From CAYRTD01 sp964426915 (lineage in GTDB: Bacteria; Bacteroidota; Bacteroidia; Bacteroidales; GCA-2748055), in NCBI GenBank assembly GCA_964426915.1, contig CAYRTD010000009.1:1-55327 (forward strand): DNA of 55,327 nt, written 5' to 3'. Below are positions 54,440 through 55,327 of the stretch, piece after piece. Both the position numbers and the translations under genes were made by a program. Under the pieces are notes generated by a model. That model was not told the origin of the DNA, did not search any database, and was given only the letters and a program-made list of their open reading frames with translations. Position 1 is the stretch's first letter. Each line of letters opens with the position of its first letter.

Positions 54440-54615
54440 TAATGCTATTCCGGCCTGCTCGCCTTCGCGAAGCTTCAGCGGAGCAAGGAAAGGCCAGCTT
54501 ACACCAGCCCAGGGCAAGCCACAATGAATATGCAGGCCGAAGGCCAAATATTCATTGAGCGGCGCATGGCGAAGGCCTCAGCAGAGCAAAGCCGGGCGTT
54601 TTGGCGGGCCCCCGC
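54440..54615. repeat. GC-rich structured intergenic element
   Basis: Markedly more GC-rich than its surroundings. At 54523-54556 a hairpin is formed by AATGAATAT/ATATTCATT outside and GGCC/GGCC inside around a GAA loop. GCCTTCGC near 54460 and GCGAAGGC near 54567 form an outer inverted pair, and related AGCGGAGCAA / AGCAGAGCAA steps occur on both sides. It resembles interspersed intergenic repeats of Bacteroidota, but I cannot name the family. Confidence 0.5.
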
Positions 54616-54994
54616 CGTGCTAATAATTGGTAGTGGTGGGATTCTTTTCTTTCCCTCACTCCATTTGACCATTGCCCATCGGCGAGGCTACGATGAAGAA
54701 ATCTCTGGATTTCGAAGAAATTCAGCTTTATGCAATCATAGCGCAGAATCTATATTTATTCTTCCTGAAAACGGACAATGATTCCTGCCCAAAAACAGAC
54801 ACTCAGCAATGATGAAAATGGAACAGGAAAACCATGCCCATAAATGAAGGAGACGAAATGTATTTTATCCCATGAACCCTTTTCTGAAAAAAAAACACAG
54901 GGTCAGCAACGGGGATTACAAAAACAAAATATAAAAGGCACATAGAGTTAAATCGAAACGCTGTTGTTCCTGGCCCGGCGGCATCGTCCAACTA

Positions 54995-55091
54995 TATTTT
55001 ATCCATCATTCTTATCTAAAATAAACTTATATTTGATATAATTTTAAATTCCAGTGCGTTGTTGCATTTTGCTTGAACGATGGATAAAATA
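54995..55091. repeat. 17-bp inverted repeat upstream of the MNT gene
   Basis: TATTTTATCCATCATTC (54995-55011) and GAACGATGGATAAAATA (55075-55091) are inverted repeats with one mismatch, separated by 63 bases. They could be ends of a small mobile unit or a regulatory structure in front of the nucleotidyltransferase gene. Confidence 0.55.
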
Positions 55092-55165
55092 CTATTACGT
55101 TGTGTCCAATGCAAAAAAAATTCCAGAACATATCTCCATTGAAAAGAAAGCGTTATATTTGAGTT

Positions 55166-55327
55166 ATGATTACAAAGAATGACATACTGACAAAACTAAA
55201 AGAATTGAAACCAACTCTTTACCAGAATTATTCGGTAAAAGAAATTGGACTATTTGGCTCATTTTCAGAAGATGATTTTACTGAAGAAAGTGATATTGAC
55301 ATTCTTGTTGAATTAGAAAAGCCAATT
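55166..55327 (+). CDS. MNT-type nucleotidyltransferase, MntA-like antitoxin (partial, cut by window end)
   Basis: The first 54 codons of a small nucleotidyltransferase: MITKNDILTKLKELK, then KEIGLFGSFSEDDFTEESDI and DILVELEK. The GSF..(9)..SDIDILVE pattern is the minimal nucleotidyltransferase motif with two catalytic Asp. Proteins of this size usually are MntA antitoxins of HEPN/MNT (type VII) toxin-antitoxin pairs and AMPylate their HepT toxin. The partner would lie beyond the window, so the pairing is inferred. TATATTTG at 55154-55161 resembles a -7 box but lies almost at the start codon. The gene continues past 55327. Confidence 0.75.
   Translation, partial: MITKNDILTKLKELKPTLYQNYSVKEIGLFGSFSEDDFTEESDIDILVELEKPI

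Larger units (their letters stand above)
54265..55165. other. 900-base non-coding, repeat-rich accessory stretch
   Basis: No convincing gene. It holds a GC-rich structured element (about 54440-54615), a possible 39-codon frame at 54693-54812 of doubtful reality, and a 17-bp inverted repeat (54995-55011 and 55075-55091, one mismatch). A related TGTATTTTATCCCATGA segment lies at 54858-54874. Open frames on the minus strand here have repeat-like composition and are not listed as genes. Confidence 0.5.

Noticed and set aside
54311..54547. 78-codon minus-strand frame containing LPWAGVSWPFLAPL
   Set aside because: It is produced by the GC-rich structured element; composition and position argue for a repeat, not a gene.
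54693..54812. 39-codon frame starting MKKSLDFEEI
   Set aside because: Amino-acid pattern is protein-like but it is very short, has no ribosome site and lies in decayed sequence; too weak to list as a gene.

Overview
The window looks like a chromosomal scaffold piece from a Bacteroidota bacterium, probably of the Bacteroidales/Marinilabiliales kind. The pointers are low-GC coding with little Shine-Dalgarno use, TAnnTTTG-type -7 boxes, many lipoprotein signals ending in SC, type IX secretion C-terminal sorting domains (M1 peptidase, P1-type nuclease), an OmpA/TPR/PD40 protein, hybrid histidine kinases with stacked PAS domains, and a sodium-pumping methylmalonyl-CoA decarboxylase operon. No rRNA, tRNA, CRISPR array, complete insertion sequence or phage gene was found. 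One run of 100 N (35745-35844) marks an assembly gap inside a minisatellite.

Layout. 1-5.0 kb: a repeat cluster, a DUF364-like protein, an aldo/keto reductase, a GH88 glucuronyl hydrolase lipoprotein and a membrane-anchored nucleoside hydrolase. 5.2-11.4 kb: a five-PAS hybrid histidine kinase convergent with a large ABC ATPase/permease fusion whose nucleotide-binding motifs are partly degenerate. 11.6-18.8 kb: galM, an M1-type T9SS peptidase, galK and an S9 peptidase. 18.85-23.9 kb: a tightly overlapping operon PAP2 phosphatase - GT39 - GT2 - glucuronokinase-like GHMP kinase, followed by galU under its own likely promoter. This set could make UDP-glucuronate and move a sugar through a lipid carrier.

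23.9-30.5 kb: a two-domain DUF1080 lipoprotein, a repeat element, a TIM-barrel-like glycosidase lipoprotein, two Gfo/Idh/MocA oxidoreductases (one with a Tat signal) and an ApbE-like protein, a plausible oxidative glycoside-degradation set. 30.5-33.5 kb: small membrane protein, alkaline phosphatase, unknown propeller-like lipoprotein and queE. 33.5-45.6 kb: OmpA-family protein, the 73-bp minisatellite, a C1 (bleomycin hydrolase-like) peptidase, a DUF6485-like Cys-rich protein, a P1-type nuclease, a tricorn-type protease and a GH3/beta-lactamase fusion.

45.7-50.4 kb: the operon mce - carboxyltransferase - gamma - biotin carrier - beta of the sodium-dependent methylmalonyl-CoA decarboxylase, then a small lipoprotein. 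50.4 kb to the end is more AT-rich and looks accessory: a gene remnant, a second GT39 enzyme with an extra C-terminal domain, a Ca2+/Na+ antiporter, a two-gene cassette whose second gene is frameshifted by a 20-bp tandem duplication, a GC-rich structured element, and the start of an MNT nucleotidyltransferase (MntA-type antitoxin) cut off by the window end.

The most unusual signals are (i) a repeat family with TAGTGTCTG ends that sits directly on the 3' ends of two unrelated genes and supplies their stop codons, (ii) the glucuronokinase-containing lipid-carrier glycosylation operon, (iii) the degenerate ABC fusion, and (iv) the decayed and repeat-rich right end.
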